A stretch of DNA of 64,000 nucleotides from Denticeps clupeoides (lineage: Eukaryota; Chordata; Actinopteri; Clupeiformes; Denticipitidae): the NCBI RefSeq assembly GCF_900700375.1, contig NC_041715.1:12363417-12427416 (forward strand), in the 5' to 3' direction. The position numbers and the translations under genes are program-made. The notes under the pieces are model-generated. The model ran no database searches. It was not told the origin of the DNA and was given only the letters and a program-made list of their open reading frames with translations. Numbering within the stretch: position 1 is the stretch's first letter; each line of letters begins with the position of its first letter. This document shows positions 43,334-56,712 of the stretch, one piece after another.

Positions 43334-44110
43334 GTCCACTCAGAACCCCTTACCCCCCCCCCGCACACACATGCCTACATTTTTTTTTATATAAAGTGCA
43401 AAAAATAAATAAAAACATAAATGCTACAAACCAAAAAAGGGCAGGAGGCTGGAGGTCAAAAATGTGAGGCAGGCTGCTGGAAGCTAAAGGGATTTTTCCA
43501 ACGCAGCACATTCCTACAACGCTACAACAGTAAACACTCAGACAGGCCGGGCGGTTGGTGAGTTGTAGAGCACGTTCAGTGGGTCAGGTGTCTTGTGATG
43601 AGATTATGTTCTCCACATGGTCTCAGAACGGCGTTACTCGTATAACCTCGACATTTATTTCATGACTGATGAAGCTCTGCCGGTGGAATTGGTGGTTCTG
43701 TGTGCTGTTAAATTCTTCATCAGACCTACGGGTCCAGTGTGGCCTAGCGCTAAATGGAGAGCATCGCATGGGCCTACGGACTATTGCACTGGAGCAAGTA
43801 GGGAAGATCTAATATATTACGTAACACAGCATTGCAAAATGTTCAACCCTGCTTGGCTGCGGTTTCTAAATTAGATTGTCTAAATTGGTGGTGTTGTCAG
43901 GGGGCGTTTTTGAATACCGTACCACCTGGCTAGATTGCAAGGACTTCATGGTACAAGCGCAGGGTCCGTAACAATGAAAAACAATGTTTGCAGTGTCAGA
44001 GAAGATGGCTTTCATCAATGCACTTTTCCTATTGCAGGACTGATATGGTACAATGTCAGCGAGTGTGAATTCCTGACGTTGTTTTAATAAAAATAAGTTC
44101 AGCTTGATCT
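43334..44110 (+). other. gja3: gja3 3' UTR
   Basis: AAAATAAATAAAAAC at about 43404 and an AATAAA in ttttaataaaaataag near 44085-44095 are polyadenylation candidates. No gene. Confidence 0.5.
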
Positions 44111-47100
44111 ATTCCAGCTGCTTGTTTGGTATTTTACGTGCCTCGGTTTTTATATATGTACGCGTGATACTTTGCGTTTTATGGCTTAACTGCGTTTATT
44201 GCACTGTATTATGCCGTTTTATGGCTACTGGTAGATTATCAGGGTGCTCGTCTCAAAGCTCGTCTCACTAACCGAGCCTGCAGTCTAAAATCTGGAAGTC
44301 CACTTCCACATTCCAATATAACTCAATGAGGTGGGAAAATGCTTTATCTGCAGTGTTCACTGAAGAAAAGGAAGAATATTATTATTTCACATGAATATAT
44401 TTGCACTGATTATTATGCTTGCGATGTAAATTATATGACCTGAATCAGTATTATTTAATGTGGACAAGTGGGGCTCTTTATTATTTATAGGTCAATATAC
44501 AGTGCCTCCTCTGACATGAACAGATACTGGATTGCTAGCATCATTCCAGCTCCTGCCTCTACATTTGAGTCTAACAATGAAATATGTATTTATTTTTTAA
44601 AAGCCAAAGTGAAGACATACGGCCATTCAAAACCAGGCAAATTACAATATTTCTCCATGAACGACTATAACAAATTAGTTGTCTTTTTGAAGCTTTGGCA
44701 TTTTATAACCAACCAGTAAAGAACATGAAACAAAATCTAATCGGCTGGTACACAGTTTCAAGGTTCATAATTCAACATTAAAGTAGATGTTTTACTTCCA
44801 AAAATGATGTCATACCATGACATCTCAACATTTCTTTTTAACATATAATGACTGCCATCAGAAACAGAAGATCACTTTTTAATCATCTTCATGTAGAACG
44901 TGTGAACAGAAGGTGCATACATTATATGTGATGCTTTACAATGATTTTATTCTTCAAAGTGGTATTTTGAAGGAACTGAAACCTATGAGGAAATACCTAC
45001 TGTCAGTACATGATGTAGCTGGCCCAAAATGAAACAATTCGCACATATTCATTTTTATTTAATTTCAGTTCTTTGGATATTTTGACCCAAGCGCTGAATA
45101 CCACCTGTAGCAAGTAAAGATATGCTGAGATATGCATCTGATGGATGGGCTTCTCGATCAAACCTTTAGGCTGCGATATTTAAAAACATTTCACATGCCA
45201 TTTATCAAAATCCCAGAGGCCACATTTTGTGATCTAAAATGAAAAACTTTGCATATCATTGCTTGTCACTATTGCTTGTACTACCAGAAAAAAATACATT
45301 GCTTTCAGAAGTATGTAAAAACTTTTCAGTGTATTCAGAAAGAAACTCAAGTGTGTGTTATTTTGTAATTTTGGTTTTTAAAGTTTACACTGGTGAATGA
45401 AAATTTGCACATATAGGCCAAAACAAAGTGTTCTGTGACAGGAAAAGGACAATGGCTACGAGAAATGTCTTAATGATTATTTTGCATTACAGGCAGTATT
45501 ACAAAAGCAAACATGAATTTCAGGATTGAAAAGAGTTTCTCTCTTTTTTCAACTTAGAGTAAGCATTCAAGTATGGCTTTAATTGCATTCTCACAACATT
45601 CCCGTGACTCCCTGATGATGCCCTAATGTCACACCAAAATGAGGGTGGCTGTGTGACCCATGAATTCTTTTAATTGCCCAAAGTCTTTCTTGGATTGTCG
45701 ATATCTCATGCAGAGCATGATATCACAGGCCGGTCAGAAAACCCTCTACAACAGCCTGTTTCAAAGCTGTCTTATGGGAAACGCCTTATGTATTAGAATT
45801 TTGTAAGATCAAGTTGATGTAAATGTTCATTTACCTCAGATGTTTACAGAAATGTTACTAAATAAAAATTTTTGTAACATATTGCTTTCCTGCACTGATT
45901 ACTGCAGATGTTTGTTCTGACCTGGCTGTTTAGGTCACCAATACAGAGGAGTTATCAGGAGTGATTATATATCTCCTCATTTCAGAGCATGCAACGTGTT
46001 GCCTGAACCAAGTCAAGTGCACTGAGCTGCATAAAAACAGTGAGGTGGTGGTGGACATTTCTGCCCAACTGGAGTTTTGATAACGTAACACCAAAGGTTG
46101 CATCACAATATGTTGTTGTAACCATTTTTGTCCCAGTATAGTAATGAAAATGAAAAGGCCCCTATGTGCACAGTGGCTACACAGTCTTTGTTGCACTACA
46201 AAGATTCCTTTAACTGTTGACTCACATCACATGGTGGTCACAAGTCAAAATCAACAATTCACGGTACTTCAAACATTCACATTCATGTGAACTTTAACCT
46301 TCTTCTGTTCCAAACAATTCCAAAAGAAGCCAAATAATGCATTACATTAGACAGGAAGACACATATAGCACGAATGACACTGCACTTTGCTTCATAACAC
46401 ATCATATAATGACACAATTTCATTATGTGCTCGTAATTAAAATAACATGTACTGTAGCAATTTCACATATTGCTTCAACATAAACCAGATTGTTTCACAT
46501 CTCAATGCAATACAAGATTTTGATCACATGCTTGCTCACAGGCTACGAAAACTCCAAGCATTCAGATACTTGTGCATAAAATGACTGTAAAGGAAGTACA
46601 AAAGTACAGGGATTCAGTGCTATTCCAGGAGAATGTCCAGTCATTATTAGCTAATTAATGAGCATCTGAGACGTATTTAGGTTTGAAACTAGAACATTCT
46701 AGTTTGAAACTAGAACAGGTTCCTCCTGTTATATGGAAAACCAAAGGTTACAAATGCACGAAAAAGCAATTCTCAAGCATGATGGAATAGGTCCTAGGGC
46801 CAGGCACATAGCCCAAATTATTTTAGTTATGACATGTCAATGCCAATTATTTGCAGACTGCGAGACCCGACTGGTCACAAGGCTGTTAGCAACAGTGCAA
46901 GTAGAATAGAGTATTAGTATTGCTCTTGACTAATTTGAAATGGAAAATTTTACTTCTAGGAAAGTGAGAATCGAATATCGTCCCCAACTAATGTCAGCAT
47001 GCTAATATGTTCACACACATAAAAAGTAACTCATACTGAATTATGGTTCAAGTGATATGCAGTCACAGATTGCAGGAAGTGTTTACAACAGCTTTGAATG

Positions 47101-48170
47101 TGGTTCAACCAGCTTTCAAAACCGGAAATTACATTTATTAATGTTGCCGGTTTTGTTGGCTAGCTAACCAAGCTAGGAATCTGAGGGAAAATGGCAAGAT
47201 ATTCACAGTATTCCTTCATTAAAAGAAGGAAATGTGCTGTTAAAGTGAATATAACTTTCATACCTAAGTCATTGTCAGCTTTCAGTCTCAACCTTCGAGA
47301 GAAAATGACATGCAAAGTACTTGCTAACTTGCTCTTGCACTGTCCACGTTCTGGCGTGACAATGTAAATTTCCCACAATTTCCCACTCCCACATCTTAAC
47401 CCGTGTTTTAGAACAGAAAAAAAAGTGTGTTTGCCCACATTCTGCTTTAATCATTCAGGAAACACAATAGTGAGATCTGAATTAGCCTGTGTGTTATTTT
47501 CGGAGTGGAGTATGAACAGAATGTGCAGGAGTAAATGTTGTGTAAGACGATAACCACACATAACTCTGTGGTGTTTTGAACTCAGTGCTAACTGCTAACG
47601 ATTTTTAATTGATTTTAAATCAATCTAGAAATCTATTGACCAGTAGTTTGTCAAACCTGGTCAGGCTAAAATTTAATACTTACACTTGAGCAAAAGTAGC
47701 CGTTATCAAAAACAAGTCCTAATGTCACTTTTGAAACAGGACTCATTTTAACAACGTTAGGTGAAAAGCCTCTTCACAGAAATATTTCAGCGGAATTTCA
47801 TTAATTCGTCTGATGACAATTAAAGTGATAATTGGAGGACAACTATACCCATTGGGTAGAACCAATGAAAGAACAGGATTTCAGAAAAGGCAACTTTTAA
47901 GTTTAAACTTGGATTAAAAATAGGTGCACAACTGAGGATTCATTTTTTACTATTGCACTGTAGTGACAAATATAAACTGAGTAAATCGGATTTCCTAGTG
48001 TTTGAATAAAAAGACACGTGCCACTCACACTGCACAACGCAGCATTTCCCCAAAAAGTCAGGAACCTGCTGTACATTTTTATCGACTCATAAGTAAAAAG
48101 GAGTGGCACACAATGTCGTGGAGTATGTTTGAAGTATACCTTTTAAAGTAAAAACTCTCCCAGAATGGAA
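44111..48170. other. Gene-free AT-rich stretch between gja3 and zmym2
   Basis: About 4 kb with no SINE, transposon or convincing exon. A 15-base tandem duplication (gtttgaaactagaac) occurs at about 46681-46716. Short open frames are scattered and resemble nothing known. Confidence 0.5.
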
Positions 48171-48179
48171 ATACTTGCA

Positions 48180-48530
48180 TTTACTACAACTGGAGAGGCG
48201 GGTAGTGGGTCGAGGGGGCTGGGGGGAGGGTGGCGGCTGAAGTGGCCTACCCACTTGCTGCCGAGTGTCGCTAGATGCCTGCCTGTCGAGGAAAGGGCGA
48301 GGGAGTGAGCTGTGAAGGTCTGTGGCCGTGTGACAGACCTGCCTCTCAGCCCGCGGCCTAAGACGGTTATTTATAGCCTTTAATCACCGAACAAATTGCC
48401 TGTGGCCCCCCTGCAGCACGAGCGCTTTGGCCGCTCGTTGTTTATTTCAGGAATGCCCTGGATGGTTCTACGAGGCCTTCACCCCCAGCCTCTTCTGCAC
48501 ACACAGGCCCTAAGTAAGTAAGTGCGCAAC
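48180..48530. other. GC-rich island, candidate regulatory element
   Basis: Sharp GC-rich block in an AT-rich desert, containing ggttatttatagcc (a match to the MEF2-type YTAWWWWTAR pattern) at about 48365-48378 and unique, non-repetitive sequence. No coding pattern. Function is inferred only from composition and position. Confidence 0.35.
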
Positions 48531-49494
48531 AAGTTTCCATTGTAGCATGTGTGAGTGCACATATGTTATGACGCTTAATAATAGCCGAGTGAAAATCCAA
48601 ACGCCGGCTTCATAATTGAGAGAAATGGCAGGATAATCATAACACCGTGGCGTTAAAAGGGGAACACTTGTATGTCTTACACAAGGTAATGTTATGATCA
48701 GTGCCCAAGCGCTCAGACGCATGAAGATCACAAGGGATTCAAGAGACCTGTGCTCTACAGCTCTACCTATATTTTTGGGATAAGAAGTATAATTCTATAA
48801 TAAAGTATAATAAAAATAGTATAGAGTGTATTGGCCACCCTTATTTAAGATTAAAACATTTGTTAGAAATGACCAGATGTGGTGTTATCTCTAATGTTTA
48901 GACCTCAAATGTATGACACCACCTCACCAATTCATGTAATCCACTTGGGTGATGAGAAGAAAGTCATTTTTCATTCTCCGTTACGTATTAAATTACTGCA
49001 TTGTTGAGCCACTGAACATGGTCTATTTCTGATCCGGCGTGAAGTGCTCTGGCCACACGCTCTCCAGAGGTGGAGACTGAGGTGGAAAAGGAGACCTCCC
49101 ACCACCCATCTCCAGTGGGAACGTGGCCTGTAGTCAGATGGGTGACAGGAACGGCCTCCCAGTGTTCTCTGAAGCAGGGATAGGTCATCCTAAATTTAAC
49201 TTAATCCCCTTCAGAGACAAGGGTTTAAAACCAACTGCCCCCAGGGTGCAGCTCAGCTATGATTTGATGGATAGACTGCAGGCATTCAAGAAAAAAAAAA
49301 TTGTACAACCAGGCAGAATGGACACGCAAGATAATAACACACACTGCGAATCCACATTAAATACAAACATGAAGCTGTGGTACTTGGTGTGTGATCCTTG
49401 TCCTATGGGGCATTCACCAGGTGTCATACTCTCATTCACACAAACACAAAAGTCAGAATTGCAGTTGTCATCCATTCTACCGCTCTATTCTCTC

Positions 49495-49725
49495 CCGCCG
49501 TAGTGCAGCTGTACCCTCCACGACTCTGCCCTCCCCGCCCCCAGGACCTCTGTTGTTTTATAATTAAATGGTGACATTAGATCATATCATGTAATTTGAA
49601 AAGGATTCAGCGCCCATTACAGGGCCTAATCGCCACCTATAGTCTGGGCCTCGCCTCCACTGCAGGCCTATCCCACATGACCCTGCTGATCACAGCGCTT
49701 CCTTTATGCTGCCTGAAAGGACTGG
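49495..49725. other. Second candidate regulatory segment
   Basis: Unique, moderately GC-rich sequence with homeodomain-like taattaaatgg and cctaatcgcc within 120 bases, ended by a (ca)n run at about 49744-49771. No gene seen. Confidence 0.3.
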
Positions 49726-49743
49726 GATTGAACACAACCATAA

Positions 49744-49771
<28 letters not shown>
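49744..49771. repeat. (CA)n microsatellite
   Basis: About 14 CA units, with a second gtgtgtgtgt run near 49829-49840. Confidence 0.95.
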
Positions 49772-49774
<3 letters not shown>

Positions 49775-49899
49775 TGGGAAAAATGTTTTCACCCACATTC
49801 GCCAGGCTCTCTCTCTCTCTGTGTGGGTGTGTGTGTGTGTACAGGAATATGGTAGGGTCAAATGAACGAGTCAACTTACTGGCCAACCCAAACCAACAG

Positions 49900-51577
49900 G
49901 AATGAAAGAAAAAGCCGTCTCTTCAGACACACCTGCGCATTCTAAACCAGAACAGAAAAGATATTCAGGGATTGTGCACCCGCCGAAATACACACCTGAC
50001 CGGGGCATCCGCTGTGGGACCGTTAACATGGTGCAGCAACCGGACTTCAGTTCCGACGCTCCACCTCCACCCAACAGCCAACAGGCAGCGCCCTCTGTTG
50101 TGAGAGCTACAAACCGCTGACTGCAGAAATGTAACTCTGCTGCAGGTGAAGCTCAGTAAAGCTCAATGGCTTCAAATTGTGACGCACCAAATTGCAGCTC
50201 TGGGGAAAAGGAATAAACAAATACATTTTTACACCGCCATTTATTTCTGCATTGACGGGCTTGTGAATAACATAATGAACATATTCTTTAAATTCTTAAA
50301 TGAAGTACTGATCACATTTGAATTATATATATATATATATTCATTTCCCATCTGAGCTGTATTCTGTACATTAATGCTTAACACATAAACATTTGTCCTT
50401 GACTTCACAGTGCAGATGACTGTAAAATGGTGTAATTTCCTGAAGTACAGGACTAGAACCGCACAGTTCGTAGGAGACACTGTACTGGTTGGGCAGGAGC
50501 ATGTTACATAACTTTATAATTATAGAGATAAAGGGCAATGGAGGTTACTGGCTTCATTCTGAGATCAGCAGCTGCATCGTGCGCCACATGCGCTCTTCAG
50601 GATTAGGTAGGGGTTGTGGTGGTCACTTACAAAGACGGCCAAAAACAGACGACAGAATGGCACTTCACTTTTGTTTCATCTATTTAAGAACAGGGTAAGT
50701 GCTCCAGTAAAGCATTTAAAGGTGTATGTTAATGCTAATTTGGTAAATGGCTCTCATTTGCTGGTGGCTGAGCCACTTGCAGCACCTGCCGGGCCAAAAA
50801 CATTCAAAAACAACTCATCTTTAATAGAGCTCAATTTTATCATAAAAAAACACTGCATTTGGAAAACAATACAAAAAGTGCAGTATATACAGTAAAAAAA
50901 GCAGTACTCATATACTGCAGCATGTGTTAAAAAACAACATTACCTTCCTTGTCCTTTTGTAAGCACACTCTCACACACATTTGTAAATGTTCAGTGAAAA
51001 CCATGATATGGGATACAAACAGCATAGTGATTCTAATTACTGCCGTATTGATTATTGGCCCTCCCCTATGCTGAACCAGTCACTGTGAATACAAAATACT
51101 CATTCAGAGTTTATTGTTAGAAAAAAAATGTACACACACACGAAAGTAAATGGATGGGAGAATATAACGGATGCATATCAATTATTCAATCACATATATA
51201 AACGGCAATGCGTTAGCATAAAAAAAAAAAAAGTATTTTTTTGGCATTGGAACTAAACGCACCCGAATTCTGATTTTGATGAACCGTTTACATTATCGTG
51301 ACTGAGTACAATACGCATCATATGATAGGAGTGGAACCGAATGGATCGTTCACTAGTTTTAAAAAAATAACAGTAATATGTAGGGGAGGCTGAACCGCCT
51401 TACTTAATGAAACGAGGTGAGGAAATAACAAAAGAAGGGGGGAGATGATGTACGAGTATAAAAGTTATGCCACTCCTGCAGCTGTACCACCCTACTAGAA
51501 GAAAAGAGAAACAGACAGGAGCGTCTGGGGCTGCAGCAGATTTTAATGCATTTAGGAGAGAAATCGCACACACATAC

Positions 51578-51613
<36 letters not shown>

Positions 51614-52227
51614 CCTCCCCCAAACACACACACACAACCACCTCACATCCAGTCCGGTCGTAAAAAGAGCTCACACTGTAACCTATATCAACCATCCATA
51701 ATAATAAATACATGTGTTTAAAAGGCCTGCTGGGTCAACGGTGAAGGAAGAATCAGGAAGCCTCTTCGGTTCTCTCAAGTGTTCTTTTTTTTTTTTTTTT
51801 TTTTTTTTTTGCTTTTATATTCTTGTTTTTTGGATACAGGACTTCACTCCCAACCACGCTCCTGCTAGCCCACTACTTCCAGAAGTATTTACAGATATAA
51901 GGGTAGCCCAATCTGGGCATCGTAATTAATGCTACATCACATGTACAGAGTCTCCTCTCAAAAAATGAACCAAAAAAACGGGAAAGAATTAAAAAGCAGC
52001 AGTCTATGGGTTGCTTCTCAGGGACCCCTGAGGTCTACCCAAATACCCAGTTCCGCCCCTCTAATCCTGGTCTTCGTCCGCATGGTTCTTTGCACAGGAC
52101 ATGCACTTCCTGTCCACACAAGAGTTCGAGATTTCGTGACGTTGGTAAGGTGGTGGTTTGGAGGAGAGGTGCGGGAGGGGCATGTGGTAGCGGTGGCGTT
52201 ACAGGAAAATAGTGTTTTCTTTTGGTG
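49900..52227 (-). other. zmym2: zmym2 3' UTR and downstream flank
   Basis: Downstream of the zmym2 stop on the minus strand. It contains (ca)n and cata runs at about 51570-51640, a 26-base T run at 51785-51810 and several minus-strand AATAAA candidates (plus-strand tttatt, for example near 51108). The polyadenylation point is not fixed, so the boundary with intergenic DNA is open. Confidence 0.45.
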
Positions 52228-55200
52228 CTACTCCCCAAGGTCACCCACTTCCTCTTCCTCCTCTTCCTCTGGGTGGTTCTCTCGATAGATATCCTTCACC
52301 AGGAGCACTCGTGTGAGGACGCTCTCCAGGACGCTCCTGTCCAGAGGCGAGCTGCTGAACCACAGAGGACTCTCCGGGCTGCTGGTCTCCTCTGGTTTCA
52401 GGTAAAAGAGATCCGTTCTCTGTCTCAGAGATGCTGGGCTACGATGGAAAGGAGGGCAGACACACAGACAGAGAAATTCATGAATTCATCTAAATAACAT
52501 TCTGAAAATCAAAACTTACATCCTAACAGTAATCGGTCCTCATTTAAAAAAAATAAGTCAACACCAACTTTCAGGATGTGAACAGCAAAAATGCTATAAT
52601 CACAGGACACCATTAGCAAGGTAGGAAATCCGCTTTCAGTAGTTACGGGACGCGTAGGCGACTCACCACTTCGACAGGTAAAGTTCATAGAAGCGACACT
52701 CGTGTTTCTTCACTGGACAGCCAGTCGAGGCGGATGGATCGTCCCCCGTCTCACATTCACTATTACGTTTCCTCTTAGTGCCCAGTTGCTCTAAAGGTTA
52801 ATAAATAAAATTTTCAAATCCATTACAAAACTGCAATACCACAAGGCCAAGTAAACAGTGCACAAAAACAATGAAATTCACATTAAATGTGAAACCATTT
52901 TCTATCTCCAGTGCTGACCTTTTCTGTAGTATTTTCAATACTAACATTTTAAGATTTATTTTTTTTTGACAGTAATTAAACGATCAGATATCTATTATAT
53001 AATTTTATGATTGGCCTGAATATCAACTGTTTACAGTGGTAAACTCAAAATATATTAACATACAAGTGAATGTCAAACATTTACACAAAAACCTCTGTTC
53101 TAACAGATTATTTCCTTACTCATCTAACTAGATCCTAAACAAAACTCCTAAAAGGAGATGAAGCCTCCGGGCTTAGAATCAGACCTTGATGATCTTGAGA
53201 GATGGAGGGGATGCGTATGCAGACAGAGAGCTCCTGGCTGGGCGAGCTGCTCTCAGAGGGTCGGTAGATGTTGGTGAAGGACAGACGCAGGTGCTGCTCC
53301 ACGGTGCGCAAGCCAAAGTACTTGGTGTTGAGATAGACGAGCGATCGCAGCAAGGCTGTGGGGGACTCCTCACCCAACTGTCTGCTTTCCCACAGACACT
53401 GTTCCTGAACACGACCCCAGAGCGACCCTACACACAGACAAATATGAATGGGCGAAAAAATGGCTCCAACGGTGACTAAATTGGGCTGTTTCATAATGAA
53501 GAAATTACATACGTTAGTTGCTACAGTCCAATGGAACCAGCATTTATAACACGGAAAATACAGCTTTCATGTGCCTGACTATTAAAATACAATGAAAAAC
53601 GTATTCCATTATTTTAGTATCTCTGCCAAATGATAGATACAGAAAACTGCCTCTGCAACTGTTATAAAGTATACCAACATTTTATCATGAAAGGAATGTA
53701 AAGAGAGTACGGGCAAAGAAAACACTGTACCTACCATCCGGCAACACCGTGGGCTGCCAACCTTTCAGGATGTTGTTGAGCTCTTCACCGAACTGCTGGT
53801 AAGAAGGATCACTGAAGATGTCATCGGTCCTCCCTTTGTCTTGCAGATGCTAAAAACACACACATCAATCTACACACTGTACTCTCCAATGTGGATTCAT
53901 GCAGAGTTGAATGTATGTGGTTAGTTTAACGTATGGCTAAATGATTAAGGAGGAGCCCAACCTTCTGAACGCTGAGGCAGAGGTAGAGGATGCTGTCTGG
54001 GCTGTAGCGCTCTCCGTTGGGCCGCCGCACCTCCTTGACGAAGCGGGACAGAGCCTGATTCAGGCGGGAAGCACTCAGGGAGAGCAGGTTACCCTTCACC
54101 CCCACAGCTGCAGCATAAGAACACGGCGTATACAACACTTCTATCCTCCCAGAACTGGACTACATATTACATATAATATGGATGAAATTAAATCAAGATG
54201 AGTTTACCTCGACTCAGTCCATCTTTGTTTCTAGAGACTTTGAACTCTTGAGCTGCTATTGATGCCCACTTCCTCCAGGCGTTGACTCCATAGCGGGGTG
54301 TTAGTGGAAATGAGCGTGTCCCTGCCTGAGGCTCTGCTGCAGGGGACACAGGTGATGAATCCTCCTCCAACGCTTGCTTTTTGGCTCCCTTTAACAAAAA
54401 AAACGTACATATTTTTTATGCAATTTTTTACAGGCAGACCCTGAGCATACATAGAATGCTCAGAGACCAAATTAATGAAATTAATTTTTCACTCTATCTG
54501 GGACTTTCTTAATGAATCTTAATGACTTTTAATTTCATTTAGCTGATTTGTAGGGCATCTTCTACTAGTTGCAGTCTGAACTGTCCTCATATTCAAACTC
54601 CATAATCACAGCACATCAGCATGTGAACAGCAGTAGAGTTGGCTATAATCACAGGACAGGTAAGAGGCGAGAGGAACAACAGAGTGACCGCAGTACCTTC
54701 CTTCTGGCTCTCGGGCGAGGCGTCTTCTCCTTCTCTTCAGTCAGAACGGGAGGCAGGGTGAAGCCCATCTCGGCATCCAAACCCTCCAACACAGGGACCG
54801 GCTCAGAGGCTGCAGGAGAAACAAGCAAATACATAAATAAAATGACAAAAGTTCATAAATTAACCAAGTAAATTCAGTAAAAAAAAAAAAAAAAAAAAAA
54901 AGAACAATCAGTTGTGTAACAGATCAAGTCGGAGCACACCTATGAGTGAAAATTCGACAAAAATCCTGAATGACGAGCCCTACTGTAGACATTTCTGTCT
55001 GCATGTGAAGAGGAATTAAATTCTTTAATTGCATGTGATGCTGCAAAAACGAAAGATTCTGCCCTTGTTGCACCAGTTAGATCAGTAACGCTTGCCAAAA
55101 CAATTACGGATCATTATGTGCCATTTCCTTCATACAGACATGCCAGCTGTAAGATGTCACAGAAGGATGGGTACTACAACAATAAGAAAGAACGAATGTC

Positions 55201-56679
55201 ATTATTGCATCCGAACCCTGGAGATTCCAGACCATCATGTGTTATGTAACATGTTAGCATTTTTTGGAAATGACTTGACTGGATCGATTCATTCAGCTTG
55301 TTACTTCCTGATTAGATAATGGTAGTTGCACTCGAGGTTCATAATATTTTCAAAAACCTTTGCCATACCGAGCCCCTGTTGAACTTCACCTTGAGGAAAG
55401 TCGCTCTCCAGATCCAGGTCGGGTTCATACTTTTCCTCCTCGGAATCTTCCTCAGCCTCATGCTCATCCGAACTGCTGCTGCTCCCGCTCTTCACCCGCT
55501 CCCGCTTCACCCCACACGTCAGCTCTTCACTTTTCACGTCTGAAACAAGAGGAACGAGCTGCAGATTAAATGTGCAACTCAGTGCAACAAGGTTAAAATG
55601 CTGAATCTAACCAATCTTCGTGCTTCTAAGTGTAGTATTATTAAAACAGACGTGTGAATGTCTACACCAATATATACACACTAATTTATTATTTGTTTAG
55701 TAGCAAGAGGACCGTGCATGTGCATCATGCACAGAATCCACTAGAAACATGAGACTCCAACAAACAGTTTGAAAAAGTTCAACATTCGCAACCATGCAGT
55801 CTTTAAGATGTGAGAAGTGCACCGAGGTCCTCCTTACCTGAACAGTTTGGTTTCTCGTCTTTGCCGTTGCTGCCTGCAGTGAGGAGGTCAGCTGCGGGCA
55901 AGTTTGAGGAGAGTTTGGCCTTCAGCTCTTCTATGGTTTTTATTATCTGCTCAGTGTTCTGCAGAGTTGTGGGCAGGAAGAACGGCACCGGAACCTGACG
56001 GAGTGAGAGAACGAAGAGACAGGCTCCGCATGATCCAACTGGATGTGGTGTAACAGGAAGTCATATTAAAATATCAAATCAATTTTAGGATGCGGATAGC
56101 AGAAACATTTAAAGACATTGGTGAAAAGAAGAATCAACTTAACACAAATCCATCCATATATATGTGTTTTAATAAGATACGGTCTTCTTTATCTGAATTC
56201 CTCTAAGAGCACATGTATAAAATGTTAGCTCCTGTTCGTCTTTTGGATTCAGAATTTGGAAGCAGTTCAGTCCTTACCGGGACCGGAAGCGTGATTGGAG
56301 TAGGTGTGGCCTGAGCATAGAGGTTCATGGGCATAGGAACATAAACAGGCACAGGGATGGGTACAGGCACATATTCCTTCTTCACCAAATCAGGGTCTCC
56401 TTCATCTGTACACAATGAGCAAAAAAATTAATAAAATAAAAATGCATATATTATGGATGGTGAATTTGAAAGACAATATAAATAAATACATTTTAATAAT
56501 GTGACCAAACGTTCCCATCAAGTTCATCCACACACCTGTCTGAAGCAGCTTGCTCTGCATGTGTGGTTTGCAGTAGGTTGCCTTGGTCATGGTGAGGGGT
56601 TTACACAGCACAGCTTTGTTCTTCACGTCCTTCAACAGCCCTCCTCCGGCGTACGACACTGGGCCCTGGTTAAACAGCT

Positions 56680-56712
<33 letters not shown>

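Noticed and set aside
46681-46716. Heat-shock or steroid response element from a gaacattc motif
   Set aside because: It arises from a 15-base tandem duplication and the half-site spacing does not fit either consensus.
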